A DNA stretch of 9,473 nt from Flavobacteriaceae bacterium (GCA_947472705.1 CANJDA010000079.1:1-9473), one strand, 5' to 3'; shown: positions 1 to 5,892, counted from the first letter of the stretch. Notes: generated from the sequence alone by a model not told the origin. Numbers and translations are program-made.

Positions 1-64
1 ACCCCCAATTTAATGGTGCAATAAGTAAATTTCTTTTTGCTGTTTCCAAGTGTTCAAGATACAT
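1..64 (-). CDS. Glycosyltransferase, N-terminal fragment (cut by window edge)
   Basis: Reading the minus strand from an ATG at 64 gives 21 codons that run off the window without a stop. The peptide contains RNLLIAPLNWG. Bacteroidota glycosyltransferases of the MurG-like GT-B type commonly start with a strand such as ILVAPLNWG followed by LGHATR, the nucleotide-sugar-fold entry loop; only the first half is visible here. The gene is divergent from trmB, with about 72 bases between the starts that must hold both promoters. On the minus strand, 92-85 reads TATCTTTT, one base off the TAnnTTTG -7 element. The start is uncertain: an in-frame TTG lies upstream. The family call rests on one short motif, so the enzyme's substrate cannot be stated. 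Confidence 0.6.
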   Translation of the reverse strand, partial: MYLEHLETAKRNLLIAPLNWG

Positions 65-136
65 TATATTTAGTAGCAAGATAAAAAAGATATTGAATAG
101 TTTATATTTCCTTAATTTTACCAAAAAAATAAGTTT

Positions 137-811
137 GTGGGTAGTAAGAATAAATTAAAGCGATTTAAGGAAAACGAAACTTTTGAAAATTTTTTTCAAC
201 CAACAAGAGAAGAAGTCGTAAGCGGTGAATTTCCTTTGAGAGGTAAATGGAGTTCAGAATTTTTCAAAAACAATAATCCAATCATTATAGAATTAGGCTG
301 TGGCAAAGGAGAATATTCCGTTGGTTTAGCCGAGCGTTTTCCTAATAAAAATTTTATTGGCATTGATATCAAAGGAGCACGTTTTTGGCGTGGTGCCAAA
401 ACCGCTGTTGAAAGTGGGATGCATAATGTGGCTTTTGTTAGAACTCAAATAGAACTCATAAATTTTATTTTTTCTGAACAAGAAGTAGATGAAATTTGGA
501 TCACTTTTCCCGATCCACAAATCAAATACAAACGCACCAAGCACCGTATGACCAATTCAGAATTCCTGCAGTTGTACAAGAAAATATTAAAACCCAATGG
601 CGTTGTAAATCTCAAAACCGACAGCGAATTCATGCATGGTTATACTTTAGGGTTATTACATGGAGAAGGGCACGAAGTGCTATATGCCAATCATAATGTT
701 TATAAAAACGAAGGTGCGCCAAATGAAGTAACCGCTATCCAAACGTTTTACGAAAAACAATATTTGGAAATCAACAAAGCAATTACGTATATTCGTTTCA
801 AAATCAAATAG
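137..811 (+). CDS. trmB: tRNA (guanine-N7-)-methyltransferase TrmB
   Basis: TrmB uses S-adenosylmethionine to methylate N7 of guanine 46 in the variable loop of tRNAs, in the cytoplasm. The 224-residue product has the SAM-binding loop ELGCGKGEY at residues 52-60, an acidic strand end (GIDIKG, 75-80), and the family signature FPDP at 124-127 followed by the basic stretch KYKRTKHRM, which corresponds to FPDPWHKKRHNKRR in the E. coli enzyme. Length is normal for the family. The start is a GTG; it gives MGSKNKLKRF, the usual opening of flavobacterial TrmB, and no in-frame ATG lies nearby upstream, so GTG initiation is likely real. It is the first gene of a plus-strand operon: its TAG stop is directly followed by the ATG of the LysE-type gene, with no spacer. 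Confidence 0.95.
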   Translation: MGSKNKLKRFKENETFENFFQPTREEVVSGEFPLRGKWSSEFFKNNNPIIIELGCGKGEYSVGLAERFPNKNFIGIDIKGARFWRGAKTAVESGMHNVAFVRTQIELINFIFSEQEVDEIWITFPDPQIKYKRTKHRMTNSEFLQLYKKILKPNGVVNLKTDSEFMHGYTLGLLHGEGHEVLYANHNVYKNEGAPNEVTAIQTFYEKQYLEINKAITYIRFKIK

Positions 812-1438
812 ATGACTTTTTTTCTGCCGCTTTTTTTAGGCTTTTGCATTGCGTTCCTGGCGGTAATTCTACCAGGATTGCTTAATATGACAGCGGCTAA
901 AATAAGTTTACAAGAAAGCAGAAATGAAGCATTAAGCTTTGCCGTTGGAGCCTCAGTAGTCGTTTTTTTCCAAACGTTAATTGCCGTCCTTTTCTCTCGT
1001 TTCATAAGTAACCATCAAGAAATTGTAACCACTTTACAAGAAATTGGGATTTTTGTGTTTACAGGATTAAGTTTTTACTTTTTTTGGATTGCTAAGAGAC
1101 CTAAAAAACTAAATCCAAAAATTAAAATAAACGGTAAATCCAATCGTTTTTTCTTTGGTATGTTTTTGTCAATGCTTAATTTTTTGCCAATACCGTTCTA
1201 TGTTTTTGCCAGTATGAGTTTGGCTAGTTCCAATTATTTCCAATTTGAAAAAGTACAAATTTTTTCTTTTGTTTCAGGAGTGGTTTTAGGTTCATTTACC
1301 GTGTTTTACTTATATATTGTTTCTTTTAAGGCCATACAAAACAAAACCGATTTCTTATTGCGAAACATCAATACCATTATTGGTTCGGTTACTACTTTTA
1401 TGGCAGTGATTACTATCATCAAATTATTTTGGGGATAA
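812..1438 (+). CDS. LysE-type transporter family membrane protein
   Basis: This is a 208-residue, very hydrophobic protein with six likely membrane spans at roughly 4-26, 40-62, 75-95, 113-135, 148-172 and 186-207, the normal size and topology for the LysE/RhtB exporter family. The first span ends in PGLLNMTAAK (21-30), which occupies the position of the conserved PGP motif of LysE proteins and is degenerate here. A basic cytoplasmic loop (KRPKKLNPKIKINGKSNR, 95-112) lies between spans 3 and 4. Family members export amino acids or other small metabolites; nothing in the sequence fixes the substrate. The ATG abuts the trmB stop and the TAA overlaps the next ATG (TAATG), so translational coupling through all three genes is likely. 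The family call is based on size, topology and the first-span motif. Confidence 0.75.
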   Translation: MTFFLPLFLGFCIAFLAVILPGLLNMTAAKISLQESRNEALSFAVGASVVVFFQTLIAVLFSRFISNHQEIVTTLQEIGIFVFTGLSFYFFWIAKRPKKLNPKIKINGKSNRFFFGMFLSMLNFLPIPFYVFASMSLASSNYFQFEKVQIFSFVSGVVLGSFTVFYLYIVSFKAIQNKTDFLLRNINTIIGSVTTFMAVITIIKLFWG

Positions 1439-1779
1439 TGGAGGCTAATTTTTTTGAAAGAGTTTATGACATTGCACGTCAAATCCCAGAAGGAAGAGTT
1501 ACCTCTTATGGCGCTATTGCTAAAGTTTTGGGTACTGCCCGTTCCGCCCGAATGGTAGGTTGGGCAATGAATGCCTGTCATAGTCGCGAAGATGTACCAG
1601 CACACCGAGTAGTTAACAGAATAGGAATGCTCACAGGCAAACACCATTTTGAAGGAACTAACCTGATGCAACAACTTCTAGAAAACGAAGGAGTGAAAGT
1701 AGTCAATAATCAAATCGTTGATTTTGACAAGCATTTTTGGCAGCCTGAAGTTAGTAAAACATATATATCTTTTAAGTAA
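1438..1779 (+). CDS. Alkyltransferase-like (ATL) protein of the MGMT family, acceptor Cys replaced by Ala
   Basis: The 113-residue protein is the DNA-binding domain of the O6-alkylguanine-DNA alkyltransferase (MGMT/Ogt) family without the N-terminal domain. The helix-turn-helix region includes GRVTSYGAIAKVLG (19-32) with the base-flipping Tyr24, and SARMVGWAMNAC (36-47), where Arg38 is the likely arginine finger. The active-site signature PCHR of true alkyltransferases reads PAHRVVNR here: codon 1600-1602 encodes Ala55. The protein therefore cannot accept alkyl groups at that position. Known ATL proteins (Trp in E. coli YbaZ and fission yeast Atl1, Ala in a Thermus homologue) bind O6-alkylguanine and pass the lesion to nucleotide excision repair. 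I infer that role here. The ATG at 1438 overlaps the preceding stop; a TTG three codons upstream is possible but less likely. Confidence 0.88.
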   Translation: MEANFFERVYDIARQIPEGRVTSYGAIAKVLGTARSARMVGWAMNACHSREDVPAHRVVNRIGMLTGKHHFEGTNLMQQLLENEGVKVVNNQIVDFDKHFWQPEVSKTYISFK

Positions 1780-1827
1780 AAGGTGTACATCTTTTTATAA
1801 AAACATGTACATCTTTTGAAAGAATCA
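1762..1827 (+). repeat. Three direct repeats with 22-bp period
   Basis: The core TRTAYATCTTTT occurs at 1762-1773 (TATATATCTTTT), 1784-1795 and 1806-1817 (both TGTACATCTTTT), each exactly 22 bp apart. Over the full 22-bp unit, copies 2 and 3 agree at 18 positions and copies 1 and 2 at 15. Copy 1 covers the last codons and stop of the ATL gene. Part of the periodicity also follows from the palindrome at 1784-1811, so the repeats may be a by-product of a terminator or a set of protein sites two helical turns apart. Confidence 0.6.
1784..1817 (+). terminator. Probable intrinsic terminator of the trmB-lysE-atl operon
   Basis: Bases 1784-1796 and 1799-1811 form an inverted repeat with 12 of 13 positions paired (one C:C mismatch) around a central AT. 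The RNA would fold into a long AU-rich hairpin, TGTACAT at its base, followed by TCTTTT. It lies 4 bases after the ATL stop codon, the expected place for a terminator. The low G+C of the stem makes it weaker than a textbook example. Confidence 0.55.
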
Positions 1828-1963
1828 TCAGCATCAATTTATTTTCTGTTCATTAGAATTGAATTTTAATTTCAGGATGAGATTATTTTAAACACCTGTG
1901 AATTACTTTATTTGTGCATCAATAATTTCAATTCAATATGGATAATTTCTTTGTAATTCCTAT

Positions 1964-1971
1964 TATCTTTG
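1964..1971 (+). promoter_or_regulatory. Bacteroidota-type -7 promoter element for mrp
   Basis: TATCTTTG matches TAnnTTTG exactly and sits 50 bases before the mrp ATG. Transcription would start near 1976-1979, giving a leader of about 45 bases. No convincing TTG -33 box is found at the usual distance. The same octamer precedes rpsP. Confidence 0.5.
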
Positions 1972-2021
1972 CAATCTAAATTCAGTTTAAATAAAAAGAA
2001 CTGATAAGCATAAATAGTGAA

Positions 2022-3158
2022 ATGAAATTAGACAGAAAAGAAATCCTTTTAGCATTGGAAACCATTACCATTGCAGGCGAAGGTAAAAATATGGTCGAAA
2101 GTGGTGCCGTTAAAAATGTACTAACATTCGGCAACGAAGTAGTCGTTGATTTAGTAATTGCAACACCAGCCATGCACATAAAAAAACGGGCCGAAGACGA
2201 TATCAAAAAGCTAATCCATGATAAATTCTCACCCGATGCAGTCGTGAAAGTTAATATCAAAGTGGAAACTCCAACAAGCAATCCAAACGAGATTAAAGGC
2301 AAAGCCATTCCAGGTATCAGTAATATTATTGCTGTAGCTTCAGGAAAAGGCGGTGTTGGTAAGTCAACAGTTACAGCTAACTTGGCAGTAACTTTGGCCA
2401 AAATGGGTTTTAAAGTAGGTATTCTTGATGCAGATATCTACGGTCCTTCTATGCCAATTATGTTTGATGTAGAAAACGAAAAACCAATCTCTATAGAAGT
2501 TGACGGAAAATCAAAAATGAAACCTATTGAAAGCTATGAAATCAAATTGCTTTCCATTGGATTTTTTACTGCTCCAAGTCAGGCCGGTATTTGGCGTGGT
2601 CCTATGGCTTCCAAAGCGTTAAACCAAATGATATTTGATGCCGCTTGGGGCGAATTAGATTTTATGCTAATCGATTTGCCACCAGGAACCGGCGATATTC
2701 ATTTATCTATCATGCAATCGTTGCCTATTACAGGAGCTGTTGTTGTAAGTACGCCACAAGCCGTTGCCTTAGCCGATGCTAAGAAAGGAGTTTCAATGTT
2801 CCTTTCCGATAGTATTAATGTCCCAGTATTAGGAATTATAGAAAACATGGCCTACTTCACTCCAGAAGAATTGCCAAACAATAAATATTATATCTTCGGA
2901 AAAGAAGGTGCCAAAAACCTAGCAGAAGATTTGCAAGTGCCTTTCCTTGGAGAGGTTCCTTTGGTACAAAGCATTCGCGAAGCAGGGGATTACGGTCGTC
3001 CGGCAGCGTTGCAAACCGCTTCAGTAATTGAAAGTGTTTTTGAAGAAATTACCCGAAATGTAGTGCAGGAAACTGTAAACCGAAACCAAAGTTTACCACC
3101 TACCGAAGCCATCAAAATAACTACTATGGCAGGATGTTCTGCCGTTAAAGGAAAATAA
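2022..3158 (+). CDS. mrp: Mrp/ApbC-family Fe-S cluster carrier ATPase (MIP18/DUF59 domain plus ParA-like NTPase)
   Basis: Mrp/ApbC/Nbp35 proteins bind an iron-sulfur cluster and deliver it to target proteins in an ATP-dependent manner. Residues 1 to about 85 are an N-terminal DUF59 (MIP18-like) domain, followed by a short linker and the NTPase. The deviant Walker A GKGGVGKST is at 108-116, the switch region DADIYGPSMP follows, and DLPPGTGD (218-225) forms the Walker B area. The 378-residue length is normal for bacterial two-domain Mrp. Oddly, the CxxC that ligates the bridging cluster in E. coli ApbC (after ENMS) is missing: the region reads ENMAYFTPEELPNNKYYIF. The only cysteine in the protein is Cys372 in the C-terminal MAGCSAVKGK. 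The ATG at 2022 gives the expected full DUF59 domain. It is followed after 2 bases by the Nfu-type gene, so the two are surely co-transcribed. Confidence 0.93.
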   Translation: MKLDRKEILLALETITIAGEGKNMVESGAVKNVLTFGNEVVVDLVIATPAMHIKKRAEDDIKKLIHDKFSPDAVVKVNIKVETPTSNPNEIKGKAIPGISNIIAVASGKGGVGKSTVTANLAVTLAKMGFKVGILDADIYGPSMPIMFDVENEKPISIEVDGKSKMKPIESYEIKLLSIGFFTAPSQAGIWRGPMASKALNQMIFDAAWGELDFMLIDLPPGTGDIHLSIMQSLPITGAVVVSTPQAVALADAKKGVSMFLSDSINVPVLGIIENMAYFTPEELPNNKYYIFGKEGAKNLAEDLQVPFLGEVPLVQSIREAGDYGRPAALQTASVIESVFEEITRNVVQETVNRNQSLPPTEAIKITTMAGCSAVKGK

Positions 3159-3160
3159 AA

Positions 3161-3400
3161 ATGACAACAGAAGAATTGACTTTAAACATTGAAAAAGCAC
3201 TAAGCGAAATCAGACCTTTTCTGAATTCGGATGGTGGTGACATTAGTTTGGTATCCATCGAAGATGCAAAACACGTAAAAGTGCGTTTTGAAGGGGCTTG
3301 TACCGGTTGTAGTGTAAATCAAATGACCCTCAAAGCTGGAGTTGAAACCACCATCAAAAAGTACGCACCACAAATAGAAACCGTAGAAAATATTGCTTAA
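3161..3400 (+). CDS. NifU C-terminal-domain (Nfu-type) Fe-S scaffold/carrier protein
   Basis: This 79-residue protein consists only of the Nfu domain. It opens with the helix that precedes the NSDGGDISLVSI strand (22-33) and carries the cluster-binding pair in GACTGCSVNQMTLK (Cys47 and Cys50). Nfu proteins assemble or carry a 4Fe-4S cluster, usually with two monomers each supplying a CxxC. The stand-alone short form is widespread. It follows mrp by 2 bases. Since the Mrp here has no CxxC, this protein may supply the main cluster-holding site of the pair; that is an inference. An intergenic repeat begins a few bases after its stop codon. Confidence 0.93.
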   Translation: MTTEELTLNIEKALSEIRPFLNSDGGDISLVSIEDAKHVKVRFEGACTGCSVNQMTLKAGVETTIKKYAPQIETVENIA

Positions 3401-3404
3401 TGTT

Positions 3405-3477
3405 TGGGCGTTACCCTGAAACAAGTTCAGGGTCGGGCTATCCGCGCTACACGGTAGCTCGCTTCTATCCCTAACGC
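3405..3477 (+). repeat. Palindromic intergenic repeat, copy 1
   Basis: This element has nested structure. GCGTTA (3408-3413) and TAACGC (3472-3477) close it. ACCCTGAA (3413-3420) pairs with TTCAGGGT (3426-3433) in a perfect 8-bp stem, sharing base 3413 with the outer arm. GCTAC-ACG-GTAGC (3446-3458) forms a short hairpin. The segment 3433-3469 matches the reverse complement of 7923-7959 at 29 of 37 positions. GC-rich elements with CGGGCTATCCGC and CTTCTATCCCTAACGC ends are familiar to me from many Flavobacterium intergenic regions. It starts 4 bases after the Nfu stop, so it could also act as an mRNA 3'-end structure. Confidence 0.75.
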
Positions 3478-3512
3478 ATACAATAATGATAAAAATCATA
3501 GTATTTAAATCG

Positions 3513-3527
3513 AAGTTTGACAAACTT
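3513..3527. promoter_or_regulatory. Operator-like palindrome upstream of the ferredoxin reductase gene
   Basis: AAGTTTG-A-CAAACTT is a perfect 7-1-7 inverted repeat located 37 bases before the preferred ATG at 3565. It overlaps AAACTTTG (3522-3529), one base off the TAnnTTTG -7 element, so a bound regulator would sit on the promoter. A second small inverted repeat, ATGAT-AAAA-ATCAT (3486-3499), lies just upstream. No regulator can be named. Confidence 0.45.
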
Positions 3528-3564
3528 TGTTGTTTCAAATTCCGATATTATGCCACGAAAAAAA

Positions 3565-4623
3565 ATGATTGAAACAGATATACTTATAATCGGAGCCGGA
3601 CCTACAGGACTCTTTGCCGTTTTTGAAGCCGGATTATTAAAACTAAAATGCCACCTTATTGATGCTTTGCCACAAATTGGCGGACAATTATCAGAGTTGT
3701 ATCCTAAGAAACCCATTTATGATATACCAGGTTATCCTGAAGTATTAGCTGGGGATTTGGTAACCAATCTAATGGAACAAATTAAGCAATTTCAACCTGG
3801 ATTCACTTTAGGAGAAACTGCCGAAACCATAGACAAACTAGAAGATGGTACTTTTATAGTAACTACAAATGAAGGCACAAAACACCATGCTAAGGCAGTT
3901 GCTATTGCAGGAGGCTTAGGTACTTTTGAACCGAGAAAACCTATTCTTAAAGATTTAGAATTTTACGAAAAAGAAGATCGAGGCGTAGATTATTTTGTGA
4001 AAGATCCTGAAAAATATAGAGGAAAAAATGTAGTGATTTCTGGCGGTGGAGATTCTGCTCTAGATTGGAGTGTCTTCTTAGCGGATGTTGCTGCTTCTGT
4101 TACCTTGGTGCACCGAAGAAATGAGTTTCGTGGGGCTTTAGATTCAGTTGAAAAAGTGCAGGAATTGAAATCGGCTGGAAAAATAAAACTAATAACGCCT
4201 GCTGAGGTAATTGGTTTCAAAGGCTCAGAACGCATAGAATCTGTTGACATAGAAGTGAACGGAGCTCGAATGAATGTAGTAACTGATTATTTCATTCCGC
4301 TTTTCGGGTTAACACCAAAATTAGGTGCCATTGCCAACTGGGGACTGGAAATTGAAAAGAATGCTATCAAAGTAAATAACGCTTTAGATTATCAAACCAA
4401 TATAGATGGAATATATGCCATTGGTGATGTCAATATTTATCCTGGTAAATTAAAATTAATTTTGTGTGGTTTTCACGAAGCTACTTTAATGTGTCAAAGT
4501 GTGTACAATCGAATTAATCCGGGTAAAAAGTATGTTTTAAAATACACCACAGTTTCTGGAATAGATGGTTTTGATGGCACTCGAAAAGAAGCCGAAAAAG
4601 CAGTTGTTAAATCAATTGAATAA
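3565..4623 (+). CDS. NAD(P)/FAD-dependent oxidoreductase, type-2 ferredoxin-NADP reductase-like
   Basis: The protein belongs to the thioredoxin-reductase-like flavoproteins and most resembles type-2 ferredoxin-NADP+ reductases such as Bacillus YumC. Near the N-terminus is the FAD dinucleotide loop GAGPTG (10-15), then GGQLSELYPKKPIYDIPGYP, typical of this group. The NADPH-binding loop GGGDSALDW is at 160-168 with VHRRNEFRG downstream, and the FAD-closing YAIGDVN lies around 285-290. The redox CxxC of true thioredoxin reductases is absent, which argues against disulfide reduction. Translation from ATG 3565 gives 352 residues starting MIETDILIIGAG, as in relatives. ATG 3550 or TTG 3517 would add residues before the Rossmann strand and are less likely. 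The 2Fe-2S ferredoxin gene starts 1 base after its stop, strongly suggesting that ferredoxin is the redox partner. Confidence 0.88.
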   Translation: MIETDILIIGAGPTGLFAVFEAGLLKLKCHLIDALPQIGGQLSELYPKKPIYDIPGYPEVLAGDLVTNLMEQIKQFQPGFTLGETAETIDKLEDGTFIVTTNEGTKHHAKAVAIAGGLGTFEPRKPILKDLEFYEKEDRGVDYFVKDPEKYRGKNVVISGGGDSALDWSVFLADVAASVTLVHRRNEFRGALDSVEKVQELKSAGKIKLITPAEVIGFKGSERIESVDIEVNGARMNVVTDYFIPLFGLTPKLGAIANWGLEIEKNAIKVNNALDYQTNIDGIYAIGDVNIYPGKLKLILCGFHEATLMCQSVYNRINPGKKYVLKYTTVSGIDGFDGTRKEAEKAVVKSIE

Positions 4624-4624
4624 T

Positions 4625-4957
4625 ATGCCACAAGACATAACAATAAAAATTACCGACCGCGAAGGGGTAACTCACGAAGTGCAAGCCCCTACTGATATGA
4701 ACATGAGTATCATGGAACTTGTTCGTGCCTATGAACTGGCTCCCGAGGGGACTATTGGCATTTGTGGCGGTATGGCTATGTGTGCTTCTTGTCAATGCTA
4801 TGTATTAAATGACATCCCTTTACCCGAAAAAGGCCCCGATGAAGAAGCCATGCTTTGGGAAGCTTTTAATGTAAAAGAAAACAGTAGATTGGGCTGTCAA
4901 ATTCATATTACAGAAGCTATTGATGGATTGGCTATAGAGCTAGCACCAGAGGCATAA
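4625..4957 (+). CDS. 2Fe-2S ferredoxin (adrenodoxin/putidaredoxin type)
   Basis: This 110-residue electron carrier has the cluster motif C-x5-C-x2-C at Cys47, Cys53 and Cys56 and the distant fourth ligand Cys91 in RLGCQIHI. That is the layout of vertebrate/bacterial-type (adrenodoxin-like) ferredoxins, supported by IGICGGMAMCASCQCYV and the following LPLPEKGPDEEAML-like acidic loop, a typical partner-docking region. An extra Cys58 sits beside the cluster. ATG 4625 gives the expected N-terminal beta strand (ITIKITDREG). The gene directly follows the reductase gene and is probably translated from the same message, forming an NADPH-reductase-ferredoxin chain. The final electron acceptor is not evident. 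The gene is convergent with the DUF3050 gene, with 23 bases between stops and no clear hairpin there. Confidence 0.93.
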   Translation: MPQDITIKITDREGVTHEVQAPTDMNMSIMELVRAYELAPEGTIGICGGMAMCASCQCYVLNDIPLPEKGPDEEAMLWEAFNVKENSRLGCQIHITEAIDGLAIELAPEA

Positions 4958-4980
4958 AAAATAGCTCCCTTCTTTTTAAA

Positions 4981-5766
4981 TTATATCAATTCCATTTCTT
5001 TTTTTAGAATATTTTCTTCAATAGCATTCCAAAGTTGAATTCTTTTTTCTAAAGCAGTTATTGATATTTCTTCAACATCTTTCCATTTTTGTTCGTCATC
5101 TTGACACAATTCGGTAATCATTTGCATCGCCATAGGGCCGTGTTCGTCAGCGTCTAATTCGATATGTCTTTCGAAATAATAAATCAACTTTGACAAATCC
5201 GTTTCAGGGAAATTTTGTTGGAAGTTTTTTAAGATTTCGGTAAACATAGTCGGAATCAAATCTTCTCTTCCAAAAGTAAAAGCTGCTGCAATTTTATGGG
5301 TTTTACCTTCTTCAATTACTCGGAAAGTAAAATCTAAAAATGCTTTTACATTGGGATGTAAATTACTTTGCTTAATGGCGATAAATACATTTTTTGTATT
5401 GACTACATTTTGCAAAAATTGATTCAATTCTGCGGTATTTGCACCACAACTTTGCATCGCTTCCACATACATTTCAAAATGACTTAAACGCTTTCCGTCA
5501 AGTGTTAAATCACTTTCTTCTGCCAGTACAATTTCGTTAATTAAATATCGAGTTTCAGGATTTTCAGAAGCAAACCAAGGAGTAGTAGTACAGGTCAGTT
5601 TGCTTTGTAATGCTTTTAACAGCGACATGAAATCCCATACGGCATAGACATGGCTTTCTAAAAATTTATGCAAATCATCCAAAGTTTTTACTTTTTCGTA
5701 AAGTGGATGTTGCCACAGAATTTCTTTTTGAATTTGTATTTTTTCGTTGATGGAGGTAATGGTCAT
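4981..5766 (-). CDS. DUF3050 family protein, possible heme-oxygenase-like fold
   Basis: The 261-residue product is all-helical in character and matches what I recall of DUF3050 proteins: an N-terminal HPLYEKVKTLDDLHKFLESH (20-39) followed by HVYAVWDFMSLLKALQ, and a later ERHIELDADEHGPMA. Function is not established for the family. The two conserved segments look like metal-ligand helices of heme-oxygenase-like non-heme iron enzymes: His39 and Asp45 early, then His201, Asp205, Glu208 and His209. The spacing does not exactly match the H-x3-D-x2-H helix of the CADD-type enzymes, so catalysis is only a possibility. I chose ATG 5766 (MTITSINEKI) because the 17 residues that an upstream start at 5817 would add are hydrophobic, unconserved in appearance and would overlap the leader hairpin. 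Confidence 0.8.
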   Translation of the reverse strand: MTITSINEKIQIQKEILWQHPLYEKVKTLDDLHKFLESHVYAVWDFMSLLKALQSKLTCTTTPWFASENPETRYLINEIVLAEESDLTLDGKRLSHFEMYVEAMQSCGANTAELNQFLQNVVNTKNVFIAIKQSNLHPNVKAFLDFTFRVIEEGKTHKIAAAFTFGREDLIPTMFTEILKNFQQNFPETDLSKLIYYFERHIELDADEHGPMAMQMITELCQDDEQKWKDVEEISITALEKRIQLWNAIEENILKKEMELI

Positions 5767-5791
5767 AGCGTGTTTTTTTACATATACGAAT

Positions 5792-5808
5792 ATCCTAACG
5801 AATAGGAT
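5792..5808. promoter_or_regulatory. Inverted repeat in the DUF3050 leader
   Basis: ATCCTA-ACGAA-TAGGAT is a perfect 6-bp inverted repeat lying 26 bases before the DUF3050 ATG at 5766. It sits downstream of the likely transcription start, so it could be a leader hairpin or a repressor site. ACGAATA also occurs as a direct repeat at 5786-5792 and 5798-5804. Confidence 0.35.
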
Positions 5809-5823
5809 TATTAACATTCATCA

Positions 5824-5831
5824 CAAAAGTA
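5824..5831 (-). promoter_or_regulatory. -7 promoter element for the DUF3050 gene
   Basis: On the minus strand this reads TACTTTTG, an exact TAnnTTTG match about 57 bases before the ATG at 5766. No TTG -33 box is seen; that region falls inside the neighbouring terminator hairpin. The call rests on the octamer and position only. Confidence 0.4.
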
Positions 5832-5861
5832 AAAATGCTTCCCTGAATAGAGAAGCATTTT
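5832..5861 (-). terminator. Intrinsic terminator of the acyl-CoA dehydrogenase gene
   Basis: AAAATGCTTC (5832-5841) and GAAGCATTTT (5852-5861) form a perfect 10-bp stem with a 10-base loop. In minus-strand transcription it begins about 31 bases after the acyl-CoA dehydrogenase stop and is followed by a T-rich run (TTTTTACTTTTG). It separates this gene from the downstream DUF3050 gene. Confidence 0.8.
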
Positions 5862-5892
5862 ATATCAATTTTATTTATTGTTTAATCTAATT

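Noticed and set aside
3..155. Plus-strand frame 3 is open from the window start to about 155
   Set aside because: The peptide is low in recognisable content, overlaps trmB and runs against the more convincing minus-strand glycosyltransferase start; openness over 50 codons in AT-rich DNA can be chance.
1982..2401. 139-codon open frame on the minus strand
   Set aside because: It lies opposite the conserved N-terminal half and Walker A region of mrp and shows no recognisable protein feature.
3517..3564. Earlier starts (TTG 3517, ATG 3550) for the ferredoxin reductase
   Set aside because: They add up to 16 residues ahead of the Rossmann strand that relatives lack, and the TTG falls inside the palindrome over the putative promoter.
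4565..4624. N-terminal extension of the ferredoxin into the reductase gene
   Set aside because: The extension is a shadow of the reductase C-terminus; ATG 4625 gives the normal ferredoxin start.
4958..4980. Possible bidirectional terminator between the ferredoxin and DUF3050 genes
   Set aside because: There are A and T runs but no stem of useful length.
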